DNA of 48,896 nucleotides from Metabacillus arenae (GCF_014773385.1 NZ_JACXAI010000043.1:1-48896), one strand, 5' to 3'. Positions 40,734 through 48,896 are shown, counted from the stretch's first letter. Translations and numbers: made by a program. The notes: generated from the sequence alone by a model not told the origin.

Positions 40734-41962
40734 AACAATTCAGGAATTTGATTGATTAATGTGTAAGTCCCCATCCAGGCCATCACAATTATAACAAGCA
40801 CCCCTGAGACGGTCAGCCATAATGGGTGCTTATAGTCGCCGACAATGTTCTTTTTATAAGCGGCAACAAGCAATGTACTGAGTGCAATCGGTAAAATAAG
40901 ACCGTTTAAGGCACCGACTAAAAGCAGGATTTTAACAGGCTTTCCAATTAAAACAAATGAAACTGTTGAAATAAGAATAAAACCAATAATAATCTGCTTA
41001 TAGTTTTTGTCTAATCGGGGACTAAATGTGCGAATAAACGATACCGATGTATAAGCCGCTCCAACTACAGATGTAATGGCAGCAGACCACATCACAATAC
41101 CAAAAATTTTATAACCGATGTTACCAGCCGCAAGCTGGAAAACAGACGCAGGTGGATTAGCAGGGTCAATTTGTAATCCTTTTGATACGACTCCAAGCAC
41201 GGCTAAAAAGAGAGCGATGCGCATAACAGATGTAATTAAAATTCCGACAATGGAACTTTTCGTTACTTCAGGTAAGGAATCTACCCCTTTTATGCCTGCA
41301 TCTAATAGACGGTGTCCGCCTGCAAATGTGATGTATCCTCCGACTGTACCACCCACTAATGTTACAATGGCTAATATATCAATTTTATCTGGCACAACTG
41401 TCTTGACAACAGCCTCGCCGACAGGCGGAGCAGTCGAGAAGGCAACATAGATCATTAAGCCGATCATAACAAATCCCGCAATTTGCGTAAATCGATCCAT
41501 CGCTTTGCCTGCTTCTTTTACGAGGAAAATAAAGACAGCGATAACTGCACTAATGATAGCGCCTGTTTCGGGTGTCAAACCAGCTAAAGCATTTAAACCG
41601 AGCCCGGCACCCGCAATATTTCCGATATTAAAAGCAAGTCCTCCTATCACGATGAGAAAGGAGAGAACATACCCTAGTCCGGGTAAAACCATGTTGGCGA
41701 TATCCTGGCCTCTTTTCTCGGATACAGCAATAATGCGCCAAACATTGGTTTGGGCAAAGATGTCCAATATAATGGAAATTAAAATAACAAAACCGAAACT
41801 TGCTGCCAGATTTTGTGTGAATACCGTTGTCTGTGTTAAGAAAGCCGGCCCGATTGCCGAGGTTGCCATCAAGAAGGCAGCCCCCATTAATAAAGTCCAA
41901 TTCAATTTTGGCCTAGCGGATTGCTTTTTATCTTGTTTCGATGCAGCTTTAAGTGGTTCCAT
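40730..41962 (-). CDS. Nramp-family transporter, YcsG-like
   Basis: 410 residues with eleven or so membrane helices. Nramp fold is recognisable (VLSFLIVIGGLAFNIGNIAG, LVGGTVGGYITFAGGHRLLD), but the metal-binding DPGN of helix 1 is replaced by SAIGPAFLTQ, and the Met of helix 6 is missing. This is the pattern of B. subtilis YcsG and other 5-oxoproline-associated Nramp relatives, so divalent metal transport is doubtful. No pxp (5-oxoprolinase) genes are adjacent here. ATG at 41962 follows AAGGAGGAAC; longer ATG 42007 lacks a site. Confidence 0.8.
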   Translation of the reverse strand: MEPLKAASKQDKKQSARPKLNWTLLMGAAFLMATSAIGPAFLTQTTVFTQNLAASFGFVILISIILDIFAQTNVWRIIAVSEKRGQDIANMVLPGLGYVLSFLIVIGGLAFNIGNIAGAGLGLNALAGLTPETGAIISAVIAVFIFLVKEAGKAMDRFTQIAGFVMIGLMIYVAFSTAPPVGEAVVKTVVPDKIDILAIVTLVGGTVGGYITFAGGHRLLDAGIKGVDSLPEVTKSSIVGILITSVMRIALFLAVLGVVSKGLQIDPANPPASVFQLAAGNIGYKIFGIVMWSAAITSVVGAAYTSVSFIRTFSPRLDKNYKQIIIGFILISTVSFVLIGKPVKILLLVGALNGLILPIALSTLLVAAYKKNIVGDYKHPLWLTVSGVLVIIVMAWMGTYTLINQIPELF

Positions 41963-42242
41963 TTTTGTTCCTCCTTCATGACCTCTTTTCTTATTCACTA
42001 ATGGCATTTACTGTTATGGAAGATAGATTCAAAATAAAATCTCTTCTTGCACTGAGTGTTCACCCAAAAGAAAGCGGTTACTACTGGAGTTAATATCTTC
42101 GTGCAAAATATTCAAAGTTTTTTGGCTGTGTTAAGTTGGGTTAATCAATATTTTTAATAAATAGGATGAATTTGGGATAGATCGAGTTGATTTAATTGTG
42201 ATTTAGGAGAAACTCTTTTTCTATTCTTTTGACTTTTAAGGT

Positions 42243-42292
42243 GAAACTCAAAAGACTGTCAGTTTGTATATGACAAGTTTTTTGAGTTTCCT
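42243..42292 (-). terminator. Terminator of aldolase gene
   Basis: GAAACTCAAAA (42243-42253) and TTTTTTGAGTTTC (42279-42291) form the outer stem; the loop holds a small inner inverted repeat (CTGTCAGTTTGTATATGACA). T-rich on minus. The remaining bases of 41963-42322 show no gene. Confidence 0.5.
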
Positions 42293-42322
42293 GTTTAATG
42301 TGAATAATCTAGGTTTAATATT

Positions 42323-43093
42323 TTATTTTTTATATTCTTTTACTTTAGCAAGATGATTTTTTAATGTTTCTGTAATATGGAAAGTATCGACCGCAGGTGT
42401 TGCAATAAACTTAACACCCATGTTTTCTAACTCTTTTGCTTGGACTGCATCATATGCTGGTAATCCGATGTGTACACCTGATTCATTTGCCTTCTTAATT
42501 ACCATTTTTATTGCATCTCTCAGCATTGGATGCGAAACCTGACCGGGTATACCAAATGAAGAAGATAGATCTGCAGCGCCAATAAATAATAAATCAAGAC
42601 CTTCCACCGTAAGGATATCATCAATATGTTCAAGTGCTTCCTTATCTTCAATCATACCAATTACTTGAACACGTTTATTTTGTTGTTCCATATGTTCTGC
42701 CATTGGAATATTCCCATATTTCGCCACACGAGTGGAAGCATCTAAACCCCGGTTTCCAATTGGATAATACTTTGCCGTATTAACAATTTTTTCCGCTTGA
42801 TCCTTTGTTATTAAATGAGGAAACATCACTGCATCTGCACCAGCTTCAACTGCTCTTAGAACAGTGGCATAATCCCCTTGTGGAACCCTAACAATGGAAG
42901 TGATGTCTACTATTTTGGCAGCTCTTATCATATGTTCCATTGTCGACAGATCTAGTGCTGAATGCTCTAAATCAATAATGGCAAAATCATAACCAGCATG
43001 CCCAATTATTTCAACCATTGCAGGATCCTTAATTGCCATAAACATGCCATAACCTACTCCATCTTTTTCAATTGATCTTATAAGTTTATTCAT
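42323..43093 (-). CDS. HpcH/HpaI-family aldolase
   Basis: 256 residues, class II pyruvate aldolase fold. His44 (DLEHS) acts as the base, Arg69 (SIVRVP) stabilises the enolate, Glu149 (GMIEDKEAL) and Asp175 (GAADLSSS) bind the divalent metal. These enzymes cleave 4-hydroxy-2-oxo acids such as 2-keto-3-deoxy-rhamnonate or 4-hydroxy-2-oxoheptanedioate to pyruvate and an aldehyde. Start at ATG 43093 behind AGGAGG; the longer frame upstream has no site. Probably the last step of the GntR-controlled cluster, 290 bp after DUF2848. Confidence 0.9.
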   Translation of the reverse strand: MNKLIRSIEKDGVGYGMFMAIKDPAMVEIIGHAGYDFAIIDLEHSALDLSTMEHMIRAAKIVDITSIVRVPQGDYATVLRAVEAGADAVMFPHLITKDQAEKIVNTAKYYPIGNRGLDASTRVAKYGNIPMAEHMEQQNKRVQVIGMIEDKEALEHIDDILTVEGLDLLFIGAADLSSSFGIPGQVSHPMLRDAIKMVIKKANESGVHIGLPAYDAVQAKELENMGVKFIATPAVDTFHITETLKNHLAKVKEYKK

Positions 43094-43385
43094 TACAAGC
43101 CTCCTAGTAATATGATAGACTGTCGCCATTCGCATTTTCACACATATCCTGGCGGAGAACATCTATACTCTTATCTAAATTTAGTGGACCCTTCAAAACC
43201 ATTGGTCTTCTTCTCTTTTTAAACAATTGCTAAATCTTGTTGATTTACAATAGGGTTTATCTGTTTCCTTAAAACTAATCTATATTAAATAAATGAAGGT
43301 CCTGAGCAAAGAATAAGCAAATTGGGTTTCAACCTCTTTTCACCTCAGTGATTAAAAACGCGGCTAATTCTTTACATTTAATCTC

Positions 43386-44075
43386 TCATCCAATCTCTTT
43401 TGGTAAAAACTCCAGTTTATATTGATGTTTAATCACTCGATTTAGTACGGGATCATTCATTTCGATTACATATTCATCTCCGTACGCCAAAGAACTTCCA
43501 ACTGTTCCGATTGTTCCCGAATAAAAAACATGTCCATCCTGATCAATTTTCATTTTTTCAAAGTTCTCAATTAATTCTTTCGGCGACATGAGGTCACCGC
43601 AAGTACCTTTTTGATAAAGCTCTTCTTTGTCGTTTGATCGAATCCAACAAGTTAATTCAATTTGATTCCAGTGATCCTTTACTTCTTCAAATTTCCAAAC
43701 TTCTCGTGCCAAAATATTCGGGCATGCTTGCTTAGACATTGGGACACTGAAGGATTCTAATTTACGATCTGTATGATCACTGCCCACTGTGACGTACATT
43801 TCGTTATTAGACCAAATTAATACATATTCGATTTCACCGCTTGTTTCATTATGCTGCACTTGAAAAGAATCAGAATACGTAGCCAACTGATTTGCTACAG
43901 GATATAAAGTCGGAATCGTCACAGGCGTTTCAACGCCCAATTTCGCCAATTCATCAATATGCTCTTGCACTTTTTCCTGATTCACTCCGGCATAACCTGC
44001 ATTAAATATTCTTTTCACACAAAATTTGAGTTTTTGCCCGCTACCTTGAATGTCTAGTGTCAATTTATTTTCCAA
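43386..44075 (-). CDS. DUF2848-family protein
   Basis: 229 residues. KLKFCVKRIFNAGYAGVNQE, VTIPTLYPVANQLATYSDSF, EYVLIWSNNEMYVTVGSDHT, SGTIGTVGSSLAYGDEYVIE match the DUF2848 family, which has a fumarylacetoacetate-hydrolase-like fold and often sits with transporters of organic acids. GSDHTDR and FYSGTIGT may form the metal site, by analogy with FAH. TTG start behind GAGGTGTG. Between nitrilase and aldolase genes on one operon; probably a hydrolase or decarboxylase of an unusual acid. Confidence 0.85.
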   Translation of the reverse strand: MENKLTLDIQGSGQKLKFCVKRIFNAGYAGVNQEKVQEHIDELAKLGVETPVTIPTLYPVANQLATYSDSFQVQHNETSGEIEYVLIWSNNEMYVTVGSDHTDRKLESFSVPMSKQACPNILAREVWKFEEVKDHWNQIELTCWIRSNDKEELYQKGTCGDLMSPKELIENFEKMKIDQDGHVFYSGTIGTVGSSLAYGDEYVIEMNDPVLNRVIKHQYKLEFLPKEIG

Positions 44076-44097
44076 TTCTCTTCACACCTCTATCAAT

Positions 44098-44889
44098 TTA
44101 ATATAATTCTGGTACTCTACTTGAAAAAACAGGGACATCTTTGCGTACTTTTGCTGCTAACTCCAGCGAAACATTATTTACTATAGTTTCTTCGTTTTGA
44201 TCGGATCCAATTGACAGTTCATTTCCCCATGGATCAATAATCATGGACATTCCGGCGAATTCGACATTGTCGTAACACCCGACACGATTACATGAAACTA
44301 CAAACATTTGATTTTCAATAGCTCTCGCTTTCTGTAATGCACACCAGTGCACTCGTCTGGCTGATGGCCATTCCGCAACAACATGAAGTACTTCAGCTCC
44401 TTTAAGCGCCAGTTCTCTGGAAAGCTCCGGAAAGCGCAAATCGTAACAAATAATTAGTCCCATTTTGATACCATCTAGTTCAAATACGCTTGCTTTTTTC
44501 TTTCCTCCTTCTAAATAAAGGTGCTCATCCAACATAGGAACAAGGTGGATCTTGTCGTATTCATATATCACCTCACCCATTCGATTCACCACAAAAGAAG
44601 AGTTAAAAATGCCGCCATTTTTTTTATTTGCAACCGATCCGCCAATAATATTCACATTGAAGCGTTCTGCAAGCTCAGTCAAGAAAGGAACTGTATCCTG
44701 TCCCTCATTCTCGGCCAATTCCTCTAAAGCAGATAAGGTATAACCTGTAGTCCACATTTCCGGAAGAACAAGAATATCCGGAGACGACGCAGTCATAGTT
44801 TTTTCAACCCACTCTTTTACTTTTTTTCTGTTTTCAGACGGATTCCCAGCTATAATATCCATTTGATAAATTGCATAATTCAATGTCAT
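44098..44889 (-). CDS. Carbon-nitrogen hydrolase (nitrilase superfamily)
   Basis: 263 residues. Catalytic triad visible: Glu44 (LPEMWTTGY), Lys113 (YDKIHLVP), Cys148 (LIICYDLRFPELSREL). Amidase or omega-amidase type, similar to the Bacillus YkrU/MtnU enzyme, which deaminates alpha-ketoglutaramate-like amides. No methionine-salvage genes are here, so the substrate is more likely an amide produced by this cluster. ATG behind GAGGAG; a 16-bp perfect palindrome lies 30 bp upstream, probably an operator. Confidence 0.88.
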   Translation of the reverse strand: MTLNYAIYQMDIIAGNPSENRKKVKEWVEKTMTASSPDILVLPEMWTTGYTLSALEELAENEGQDTVPFLTELAERFNVNIIGGSVANKKNGGIFNSSFVVNRMGEVIYEYDKIHLVPMLDEHLYLEGGKKKASVFELDGIKMGLIICYDLRFPELSRELALKGAEVLHVVAEWPSARRVHWCALQKARAIENQMFVVSCNRVGCYDNVEFAGMSMIIDPWGNELSIGSDQNEETIVNNVSLELAAKVRKDVPVFSSRVPELY

Positions 44890-44914
44890 TTACTCCTCTC
44901 TAAATTTTAATAAG

Positions 44915-44934
44915 TGGCATGTGGCATGCCACAT
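44915..44934. promoter_or_regulatory. GntR operator 1
   Basis: Contains ATGTGGCATGCCACAT, a perfect 16-bp palindrome. Its 17-nt core TGGCATGTGGCATGCCA recurs exactly at 47021. Lies between the MFS stop and nitrilase start. Confidence 0.75.
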
Positions 44935-44951
44935 GAATGAAAAATAAATGA

Positions 44952-46247
44952 TTATGTTAATGATCGATCTGGACGGACACCGAACCAGAGGAGAATAGCA
45001 AACAAAATGGGAACAATACTTACTAACAAAGTGGCTTCCCACCCAATATTTTGTGCTAACCAGCCACATAATAAGGGTGCTGCAAAAGCGCCAAGATTTC
45101 CCCAGAGATTCATCCACCCTGATACGGAACCTGAATATTCATTCCCCAAATCTGTCACTGCTGCCCATGAAGTCACTACTGGAAAACCTAATGCACCTAA
45201 AGAAATCGTCAGCCATAGGACATTCATCCATGGACTCGAAGTATATGCTGCTAAATACATAGTGCCTGCAAAAATGACCAGTCCTGATATCGCCAGCGAA
45301 CCTCGAGCAATCATTTTGGATTTCCCTTTCTGAACTAACCAATCCGAAATTGTTCCGCCAGTCATAACCGTAATAAATATACATAACCATGGTAAACTAG
45401 CTGCGAATCCCATGCCACTCAACGAAAAATTTCTTGCTTCCAACAAATAAGTTGGCAGCCACACAAGAAAAAAAGTAATGATATACAAAATAACAAAATA
45501 TTGAAGACCCAGCGCCCAAAAGCGGGCACTTTTCAAAAATTGCTTCCAAGGAGCCAATGACTTTTTCTCTTTTCTAACCGTTCTATTCTCCAATATCATT
45601 TTTAGTTCTTGTTTATTTACAAAAGGATGATCTTCCGGTTTATCCCGGCCTACCATATACCAGCCCAATGCAGCTACTAAGCCCATTCCGCCAAAGATGT
45701 AAAAAACTGCTTCCCATCCCCATGCCTGATAAATAGCCACAGTTAATACCGGTGCAATTACCGGTCCAAAATAAGATCCCGCCAAAAGTGCACTGGAAGC
45801 ACGACCTTTTTCTTGTTTTTGAAACCAATATGTGTTAAACACCGCATTCCCAGGATACATCGGTCCTTCCCCTACCCCAAATAAAAAACGTACAAGCCCC
45901 ATTAATCCATGAGATCTTACAACCGCTGTTAATCCTGTGAAAATTGACCACCAAATTAATGCGAAGAATATAATCTTCCTCGCGCCAATTCGCTCCGCAA
46001 TAATTCCCGCAGGAATTTGAGCAAGTGCATATCCCAAAGAGAATAACGAGGCGAGCATACCGAATTGAACCTTACTCATATTCAAATCTTCCATCATTGG
46101 CTTCGCAATAATCGAGATGTTGGATCGATCCATATAAGCCACCAACCCAATAAGAAAAAAGAGAAAAGCTAACCACCATCGGACACGAGATGGTTTTTCT
46201 AATTTTTCACTTTCTGTTTTCAAATTCTTCGATAACGCTTCGGACAT
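44952..46247 (-). CDS. MFS transporter, anion:cation symporter type
   Basis: 431 residues, twelve membrane helices. MDRSNISIIAKPMMEDLNMS followed by KVQFGMLASLFSLGYALAQI, PAGIIAERIGARKIIFFALI and GVGEGPMYPGNAVFNTYWF is the hallmark of the ACS family (GudP/ExuT/TtuB-like importers of sugar acids, tartrate or phthalate-type acids). Start at ATG 46247 with AAAGGGGAGGG seven to ten bases upstream; a longer frame lacks a site. Likely uptake of the cluster's acid substrate; second gene after GntR in the same direction. Confidence 0.9.
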   Translation of the reverse strand: MSEALSKNLKTESEKLEKPSRVRWWLAFLFFLIGLVAYMDRSNISIIAKPMMEDLNMSKVQFGMLASLFSLGYALAQIPAGIIAERIGARKIIFFALIWWSIFTGLTAVVRSHGLMGLVRFLFGVGEGPMYPGNAVFNTYWFQKQEKGRASSALLAGSYFGPVIAPVLTVAIYQAWGWEAVFYIFGGMGLVAALGWYMVGRDKPEDHPFVNKQELKMILENRTVRKEKKSLAPWKQFLKSARFWALGLQYFVILYIITFFLVWLPTYLLEARNFSLSGMGFAASLPWLCIFITVMTGGTISDWLVQKGKSKMIARGSLAISGLVIFAGTMYLAAYTSSPWMNVLWLTISLGALGFPVVTSWAAVTDLGNEYSGSVSGWMNLWGNLGAFAAPLLCGWLAQNIGWEATLLVSIVPILFAILLWFGVRPDRSLT

Positions 46248-46335
46248 ATATATCCCTCCCCTTTGAATGTAAAGGCTTACATTCAAATCAACTTTTATTC
46301 TTATTGCATAAGACAATAAGAATAAAAGTTACTAC

Positions 46336-46995
46336 TTAATCACCCAAACTGAGACTCGATAAAATCGCCTCTCGAGTGTGCTCAATATGCTCTAACACAG
46401 CCTCTTTCGCTTTTTCAACTTCTTTATTTTTTAAACACTCAATTAACCAGGCGTGCTCTTTTAATGTTTGTTCCGTCCGATTCGGTAAATTCAATGCACT
46501 GACACCAAACCATCGAATTTGATCACTTATAGTGCCCATTAAATTTATCAGGCGACGATTTCCACTCAGATGAGCTAAATAAATATGGAAATCTTTATCC
46601 ATTGAGATAAATTGGCCACTGTCTTGTACATATTCAAGCTGCTTTACATAAATTTCATTGAGCTGCTCGATGTCCCGTTCTGTAATAGTAGAAATTAGCA
46701 GTTCGATAACCAAAACCTCGAGTGCTCTTCGAAGTTGAATCACTTCTTCAACATCTACAGCCGTTATTTGACTAACAAATGTCCCTTTTCTCGGTATGGA
46801 CTTCACCCATCCTTCCAGCTCTAATAGTGGAATCGCTTCTCTCACAGGGGTTCGACTAATTCCTAAACTTTCGCTCAAATCCCTTTCAAACAAAGTGCCG
46901 CCAGGAGGAATCTTATGCAAAATGATTGCATTTTTAATTCCTTCATAAGCCTGCTGCTTTAGAGAAAGGGGCTGTTGAACTTTGAATAGGCCCAT
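46336..46995 (-). CDS. GntR-family regulator (FadR/FCD type)
   Basis: 219 residues. Winged helix LSLKQQAYEGIKNAIILHKI, PGGTLFERDLSESLGISRTP, VREAIPLLELEGWVKSIPRK, GTFV; then the all-helical FCD ligand domain with the metal-binding pattern (MDKDFHIYLAHLSGNRRLI, KEHAWLIECLKN). FCD regulators sense organic acids. Directly upstream of its ATG at 47021-47037 lies an operator-like sequence repeated before the nitrilase gene, implying autoregulation and control of the whole cluster. Confidence 0.92.
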   Translation of the reverse strand: MGLFKVQQPLSLKQQAYEGIKNAIILHKIPPGGTLFERDLSESLGISRTPVREAIPLLELEGWVKSIPRKGTFVSQITAVDVEEVIQLRRALEVLVIELLISTITERDIEQLNEIYVKQLEYVQDSGQFISMDKDFHIYLAHLSGNRRLINLMGTISDQIRWFGVSALNLPNRTEQTLKEHAWLIECLKNKEVEKAKEAVLEHIEHTREAILSSLSLGD

Positions 46996-47020
46996 CCTTT
47001 ATTCTCCCTCCATCCCTCTT

Positions 47021-47037
47021 TGGCATGTGGCATGCCA
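47021..47037. promoter_or_regulatory. GntR operator 2
   Basis: TGGCATGTGGCATGCCA, identical to 44915-44931. Core GGCATGCC palindrome. Positioned 26 bp before the GntR start codon. Confidence 0.75.
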
Positions 47038-47147
47038 GGTATTTTTTTATTATAATTTACTCTTCTTTTTATTGTCAATACTTTTACTTTATACATAAAA
47101 TTGGCCACGACGTCGAATTCCCTTCTTCGCTGCCAATTTATGCTTTC

Positions 47148-48398
47148 TTAAAGTGTAAAAGCAAATTGTTTTTCTTCTACTAGTGTTAATAGACGCTTTT
47201 TGATCTCTTCTACATTTACATTTTTTTGTGAAACACCCGTTTCCATAGCAGTGTTAGCAACAGCTTCTGCTACATGTGCAGCTACTCTTCGATCAAATGG
47301 ATCTGGAATCACATAATCGGCATGAAGGTCTTCCGCTGAAATCAAACCTGCAATCGCATAAACAGCTGCAAGTTTCATTTCTTCGTTAATTTCTTTTGCA
47401 TAAACGTCTAAAGCACCTCGGAAAATACCCGGGAATGCGAGTACGTTATTGACCTGGTTCGGGAAGTCAGACCGTCCTGTCCCAATTACTAGAGCTCCGG
47501 CTTCTTTTGCATCCTCGGGCATGATTTCCGGCACCGGGTTCGCCATGGCAAAAATGATCGGATCATGGTTCATGGAACGAACCATTTCTTTCGTCAAGGC
47601 ACCTGCAGCCGATACGCCAACAAATACATCCGCTCCCACAAGAGCATCCGCTAGTGTCCCTTGTTTTTGTTCTTTATTGGTGATTCGGGCCATTTTTTCT
47701 TTGATTGGATTTATTCCGACAGGGCGTCCTTCATATATAATCCCTTTTGTATCACATAAGATGACATCCTTTACCCCCATATGAAGCAAGAGCTTCACAA
47801 TCGCAACACCTGCCGCTCCGGCACCGTTTGCCACGACTCGAATATCCTCAATTTTTTTATCAGCCAATTTAAGAGCGTTGATTAGCCCGGCAGCCGTTAC
47901 AATGGCTGTCCCATGCTGGTCATCATGGAAAATGGGAATATCGCACACTTTTCGTAAGCGATCCTCAATTTCAAAGCATTGCGGTGCTGCGATGTCTTCC
48001 AAGTTCACTCCGCCAAAAGTCGGTTCTAATAGTTTGACGACTTCGACAATTTTATCCGGATCCGTCGTATCCAGGCAAATGGGGAATGCGTCCACATCGG
48101 CAAATGATTTAAACAACAATGCCTTTCCTTCCATAACCGGCATCGCAGCTTTTGGGCCGATATTTCCAAGGCCGAGTACGGCTGTTCCGTCTGAAACAAC
48201 AGCAACAAGATTCCCCTTCATGGTGTAATCATACACGATGCTTTCATCTTTATGAATGTCCAGGCAAGGCTCCGCTACACCCGGAGAATAAGCGAGACTT
48301 AAATCGTTTGCATTTCGTACAGGAACTTTCGAATGAACACCAAGCTTTCCTTGATTTTCCTTGTGCATCTTTAATGCTTCTTCACGTAAAGTTGACAT
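47148..48398 (-). CDS. ytsJ: NAD(P)-dependent malic enzyme
   Basis: 416 residues. LSLAYSPGVAEPC, YTMKGNLVAVVSDGTAVLGL, GNIGPKAAMPVMEGKALLFK, FHDDQHGTAIVTAAGLINAL, VVANGAGAAGVAIVKLL, VGTGRSDFPNQVNNVLAFPG: the short bacterial malic enzyme, almost superposable on B. subtilis YtsJ. Decarboxylates malate to pyruvate, giving NADPH or NADH. The GAGAAG Rossmann loop is intact, and no regulatory C-terminal phosphotransacetylase domain is present. May serve the pyruvate/C4-acid flow of the neighbouring cluster, though it could be a housekeeping gene. ATG behind GGAGAG. Confidence 0.92.
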   Translation of the reverse strand: MSTLREEALKMHKENQGKLGVHSKVPVRNANDLSLAYSPGVAEPCLDIHKDESIVYDYTMKGNLVAVVSDGTAVLGLGNIGPKAAMPVMEGKALLFKSFADVDAFPICLDTTDPDKIVEVVKLLEPTFGGVNLEDIAAPQCFEIEDRLRKVCDIPIFHDDQHGTAIVTAAGLINALKLADKKIEDIRVVANGAGAAGVAIVKLLLHMGVKDVILCDTKGIIYEGRPVGINPIKEKMARITNKEQKQGTLADALVGADVFVGVSAAGALTKEMVRSMNHDPIIFAMANPVPEIMPEDAKEAGALVIGTGRSDFPNQVNNVLAFPGIFRGALDVYAKEINEEMKLAAVYAIAGLISAEDLHADYVIPDPFDRRVAAHVAEAVANTAMETGVSQKNVNVEEIKKRLLTLVEEKQFAFTL

Positions 48399-48457
48399 AC
48401 AATGTCTCTCCTTTTGTTTAATTTAATAGATATTTGTTTAGTAAACTAAGAGTTTAA

Positions 48458-48585
48458 GAAAAGCGCAAGCGCCTTGTTCAGCCTAGGGCAAGCATAAGAC
48501 GCAAATGAAATGAAGGTGTTCTTTACCTTCAATTCATTTGTGGCTTATGACCTCGAGGGGCTAGGCGCTGGAGCTAGACACGAAA
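48458..48585. repeat. Structured Bacillaceae intergenic repeat, copy 1
   Basis: AAGCGCAAGCGCC at one end and AGGCGCTGGAGCT at the other form the outer stem; CAAGCATAAGAC pairs with GGCTTATGACC; the inner arm TGAAGGT...ACCTTCA closes a hairpin. Similar intergenic palindromes are common in Bacillaceae genomes. Confidence 0.7.
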
Positions 48586-48621
48586 ACTTGGTACAAAAAC
48601 TTATACTTTCTTATCTTTGAA

Positions 48622-48746
48622 CGAAAAGCGCAAGGCGCTAATCCTTCGGCGACAAGCATAAGACGAGCCGGCTGGAAGGTTGTTCTTTAACCTTCTCGGG
48701 CGGATTGGCTTATGACCTCGAGCCGATGGCGCCTGGAGCTGGACAA
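48622..48746. repeat. Structured Bacillaceae intergenic repeat, copy 2
   Basis: Same architecture as copy 1 37 bp away: AAAGCGCAAGGCGC, CAAGCATAAGAC, AAGGTT...AACCTT, GGCTTATGACCTCGAG, GGCGCCTGGAGCTGG. Inner arms differ in sequence but each remains self-complementary. Confidence 0.7.
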
Positions 48747-48809
48747 CGACAACATTCTTTAACACGTTAATACTTTAATTAACAACTTCCTGATAAAGAT
48801 CTTAAACGA

Positions 48810-48878
48810 CCACCTGCTAAAGCAGGTGGATTTTGACATAAATGTCGACGACTAAAGTCGTTAACTAAGACTGAAGTC
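48810..48878. repeat. Cluster of small TAAAG-loop hairpins
   Basis: CCACCTGCTAAAGCAGGTGG (48810-48829), CGACTAAAGTCG (48849-48860), GACTGAAGTC (48869-48878). Such short hairpins with a TAAAG/TGAAG centre are seen at ends of IS200/IS605-type elements; the rest of the element would lie beyond the window. Confidence 0.4.
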
Positions 48879-48896
48879 ATCTGAAAGACCTTAAGC

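Noticed and set aside
41505-41981. 158-residue open frame antisense to the Nramp-like gene
   Set aside because: Fully overlaps a well-supported transporter, has no ribosome site, and its composition mirrors hydrophobic codons on the other strand.
1-48896. CRISPR array, tRNA or rRNA genes
   Set aside because: No regularly spaced repeats, no cloverleaf or rRNA-like sequence was seen on either strand.

Overview
The window looks like chromosomal DNA of a spore-forming Bacillaceae member (Bacillus, Neobacillus or Cytobacillus-like). The evidence is AT-rich sequence, strong AGGAGG-type ribosome sites with frequent TTG and GTG starts, and typical Bacillus families (ComK-like, DUF3231, HAAS/PadR, FosB, OpuD-type BCCT, YcsG-like, YtsJ-like malic enzyme). 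No rRNA, tRNA or CRISPR array was seen. Genus-level placement is inference.

Layout. 0-7.5 kb: a membrane protein; a short-chain dehydrogenase and a quinol-monooxygenase-like gene divergent from a Cys-containing HxlR regulator; an endonuclease/exonuclease/phosphatase-fold enzyme; two secreted proteins; DinB and TPR proteins. 7.5-15.2 kb: a FAD oxidoreductase plus Bcr/CflA efflux pair behind a long leader, then VanZ, DinB, and HAAS/PadR. 15.2-25.7 kb: a large minus-strand sugar operon in transcription order: LacI repressor, DapA-like aldolase, TRAP dctP-dctQ-dctM, 2-hydroxyacid dehydrogenase, ribokinase, L-fucose/D-arabinose isomerase, ribulokinase. 26-34.6 kb: BCCT transporter followed by small accessory genes and many broken genes. 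34.6-37.5 kb: a ComK-family protein next to two overlapping DGQHR (DndB-like) genes, with a candidate small RNA on the opposite strand between them. 37.9-42 kb: YciI, a 55-residue membrane protein, DUF3231, a GH1 fragment and an Nramp-like transporter. 42.3-48.4 kb: HpcH/HpaI aldolase, DUF2848, nitrilase, MFS transporter, GntR regulator and malic enzyme, with two copies of an identical 17-nt operator-like sequence. The window ends in paired structured repeats and small hairpins.

Two traits stand out. First, about a dozen genes between 4 and 41 kb are frameshifted or truncated, including a FosB-LysR chimera and an integrase fused into a LOG-family gene; some frameshifts could be assembly errors, the truncations cannot. 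Second, a dispersed repeat of about 70 bp recurs at least ten times in one orientation. Read on the minus strand it is a GC-rich hairpin followed by T residues, so it is probably a mobile or selected intrinsic terminator, and shortened copies sit at gene breakpoints.

Best candidates for undescribed biology: the ComK-like/DGQHR-pair/small-RNA locus, the TRAP-fucose-isomerase-ribulokinase operon of unknown substrate, and the GntR-controlled nitrilase/DUF2848/aldolase cluster.
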